Assembly: GCA_016202555.1 (NCBI GenBank)
Contig: JACQOL010000045.1
Location: forward strand, 1-5,640
Length of the DNA stretch: 5,640 nt
DNA from: Chloroflexota bacterium
GTDB taxonomy: Bacteria > Chloroflexota > Dehalococcoidia > Dehalococcoidales > UBA2162
Reading direction: 5' to 3'
Both the position numbers and the translations under genes were made by a program. The notes beneath the pieces were generated by a model that was given only the letters and a program-made list of their open reading frames with translations, had not been told where the DNA came from and made no database searches. Shown here one piece after another: positions 5,603-5,640 of this stretch (the stretch's first letter is position 1; every line of letters begins with the position of its first letter).

Positions 5603-5640
5603 TTCTCCCTCCTTGCCAGTAGATTCAGGCGAAAATCAAA

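Overview
The window carries a copper-homeostasis operon read entirely on the minus strand. All seven genes point the same way, so transcription runs from high to low coordinates. The style suggests a Gram-positive-like or Chloroflexota-type bacterium: CsoR regulation, strong GGAGG ribosome binding sites, mid GC content, and a lipoprotein family I associate with Dehalococcoidia-like genomes. That placement is an impression from protein style, not a search result. No mobile element, CRISPR array, tRNA or rRNA was seen.

Layout in the direction of transcription: (1) 5602-5051, an HD-domain phosphohydrolase-like protein, probably an unrelated upstream gene. (2) 5050-4925, an intergenic region with a near-consensus promoter (TTGACT, 17 nt, TAGTAT with a TGn extension) overlaid by an 8+8 bp inverted repeat, the likely CsoR operator. 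(3) csoR at 4924-4622, a Cu(I)-sensing repressor with an intact Cys-His-Cys site. (4) A very small thioredoxin/glutaredoxin-fold protein at 4550-4299 with CxxC and a second Cys cluster. (5) A 64-residue YHS-domain protein at 4215-4021 with a His/Gly tail. (6) copA at 3895-1319, a complete Cu(I) P1B-type ATPase with two N-terminal HMA domains. (7) Three uncharacterised envelope genes: a two-helix membrane peptide (1286-1083), a single-pass anchored protein (about 1082-516) and a lipoprotein (504-31). The final 30 bases (1-30) hold no gene and no recognisable terminator, so the operon may continue outside the window.

How it likely works: CsoR represses its own promoter until Cu(I) binds. Derepression then makes two small Cys-rich proteins that could handle or reduce cytosolic Cu(I), and CopA exports it. 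No CopZ chaperone is visible here. The three downstream envelope proteins, one with a GGHH motif, have no established function. They are the least described part of the window and could receive, buffer or sense copper outside the membrane. This role is inferred only from position.

The oddest sequence detail is the gene at 516-1082. A canonical ribosome binding site stands 7 nt ahead of a TTC codon where a start codon is expected. The first usable canonical start (TTG at 1004) would cut its membrane anchor in half.
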